Assembly: GCF_900109605.1 (NCBI RefSeq) | Contig: NZ_FOAM01000011.1 | Span: forward strand, 142,508-206,507 | Direction of reading: 5' to 3' | From: Xaviernesmea oryzae | Lineage (GTDB): Bacteria > Pseudomonadota > Alphaproteobacteria > Rhizobiales > Rhizobiaceae | Length of the DNA stretch: 64,000 bases | Shown here: positions 63,650 through 64,000 of the stretch, piece after piece | How the letters are laid out: each line of letters starts with the position of its first letter | Position numbering within the stretch: position 1 is the stretch's first letter | Program-made: the position numbers and the translations under genes | Notes under the pieces: generated by a model | The model's input: the letters and a program-made list of their open reading frames with translations, nothing else | Database searches by the model: none | Told to the model about the DNA's origin: nothing

Positions 63650-64000
63650 TAGGCTCAGGACCTATTAAATTGCTTGCTAACGGCCCGATCGGTTGATTCA
63701 CTGGCGGCGCGAGGAGGCGCTGCCATGAGTGATTTGATTTGGTTATCGGAGGCGCAGATGCGCCGGATCGAGCCACATTTCCCGCTGTCGCACGGGGTGC
63801 CCCGGGTTGATGACCGCCGGATTATCAGCGGCATCATCTTCGTGATCCGCAATGGTTTGCGATGGCGCGATGCGCCTGCTGAGTACGGGCCGCCGAAGAC
63901 GATCTACAACCGGTTCATCCGCTGGAGCCGTATGGGCGTGTTCAACAGGATTTTCGCGGCACTGTCGGCCAAGGGTGGCAAGCCGGATCAGTTGATGATC
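63650..64000 (+). mobile_element. IS5-family insertion sequence, left part (cut by window end)
   Basis: The transposase start lies at 63725. Upstream sequence from about 63650 (AGGCTCAGGACCTATTAAAT) resembles an IS terminal inverted repeat, but the exact left end and target duplication cannot be confirmed without the right end. Confidence 0.7.
63725..64000 (+). CDS. IS5-family transposase, N-terminal part
   Basis: 92 codons to the window edge. MSDLIWLSEAQMRRIEPHFPLSHG and RRIISGIIFVIRNGLRWRDAPAEYGPPKTIYNRFIRWSRMGVFNRIF match the DUF4096/N-terminal domain of IS5-group transposases common in Rhizobium and Agrobacterium. In the IS427 subgroup the protein is made by frameshifting between two frames, which cannot be checked here. 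GAGGAGG precedes the ATG. Confidence 0.9.
   Translation, partial: MSDLIWLSEAQMRRIEPHFPLSHGVPRVDDRRIISGIIFVIRNGLRWRDAPAEYGPPKTIYNRFIRWSRMGVFNRIFAALSAKGGKPDQLMI

Overview
The window reads as a chromosomal segment of an alphaproteobacterium of the Rhizobiales, most likely Rhizobiaceae (Rhizobium/Agrobacterium-like). The evidence is the high G+C content and several markers of that group: a giant Growth Pole Ring/RgsE-type polar-growth protein, a malic enzyme fused to a phosphotransacetylase-like domain, the sulfite-reduction cluster cysG-DUF2849-cysI-DUF934-fpr, the purC-purS-x-purQ operon, a cysteine-poor DksA, a DUF1476 F1-ATPase inhibitor and the hybrid kinase CckA. No rRNA, convincing tRNA, CRISPR array or prophage was seen. 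The only mobile element is an IS5-type insertion sequence cut by the right edge.

Layout. 1-5.3 kb: hemF end, malic enzyme (-), LpxH-like phosphoesterase, and a divergent MarR/GST pair with two operator-like palindromes. 5.3-12.3 kb: ABC exporter preceded by a 22-residue leader ORF with a strong ribosome-binding site, a TolB-like propeller protein, an LTA-synthase-like membrane phosphotransferase (a Pho-box-like sequence lies between the last two), a DUF1003 protein and an orphan transport lipoprotein. 12.5-22 kb: a BON protein and the 2877-residue GPR/RgsE homologue with about ten 62-66-residue tandem repeats. 22.3-27.2 kb: Hpt protein, ferredoxin, serralysin-like RTX protease, MazG and a deaminase. 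27.3-32.5 kb: assimilatory sulfite reduction operon. 33-41 kb: dksA, sixA-like gene, ycjX-ycjF pair, secreted protein, folP-folB-folK, DUF922 protein. 41-48 kb: candidate structured RNA with a strong terminator, transglutaminase-like protein, PadR regulator with three copies of its likely operator, and a FliO-like membrane protein with a very long disordered tail. 48.7-54 kb: cckA, DUF924, MocR-type regulator divergent from a DUF1127 protein. 54-64 kb: purQ/x/purS/purC, DUF1476, RBBP9-like hydrolase, tandem PilZ proteins, purB, rpe, P1 peptidase, amino-acid-binding protein, IS element.

The genes are mainly housekeeping: de novo purine synthesis (purQ, purS, purC, purB), folate synthesis, sulfur assimilation with siroheme supply and a ferredoxin reductase, cell-cycle signalling (CckA) and polar growth (GPR). 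The most interesting items are regulatory or structural: the leader peptide before the ABC exporter, the candidate structured RNA near 41.4-41.7 kb, the paired promoter/operator layouts of MarR-GST and PadR, a Pho-box-like site, the expanded GPR repeat array and the FliO-like protein with a long disordered tail. No complete new multi-gene system such as a defence island or biosynthetic cluster was recognised.
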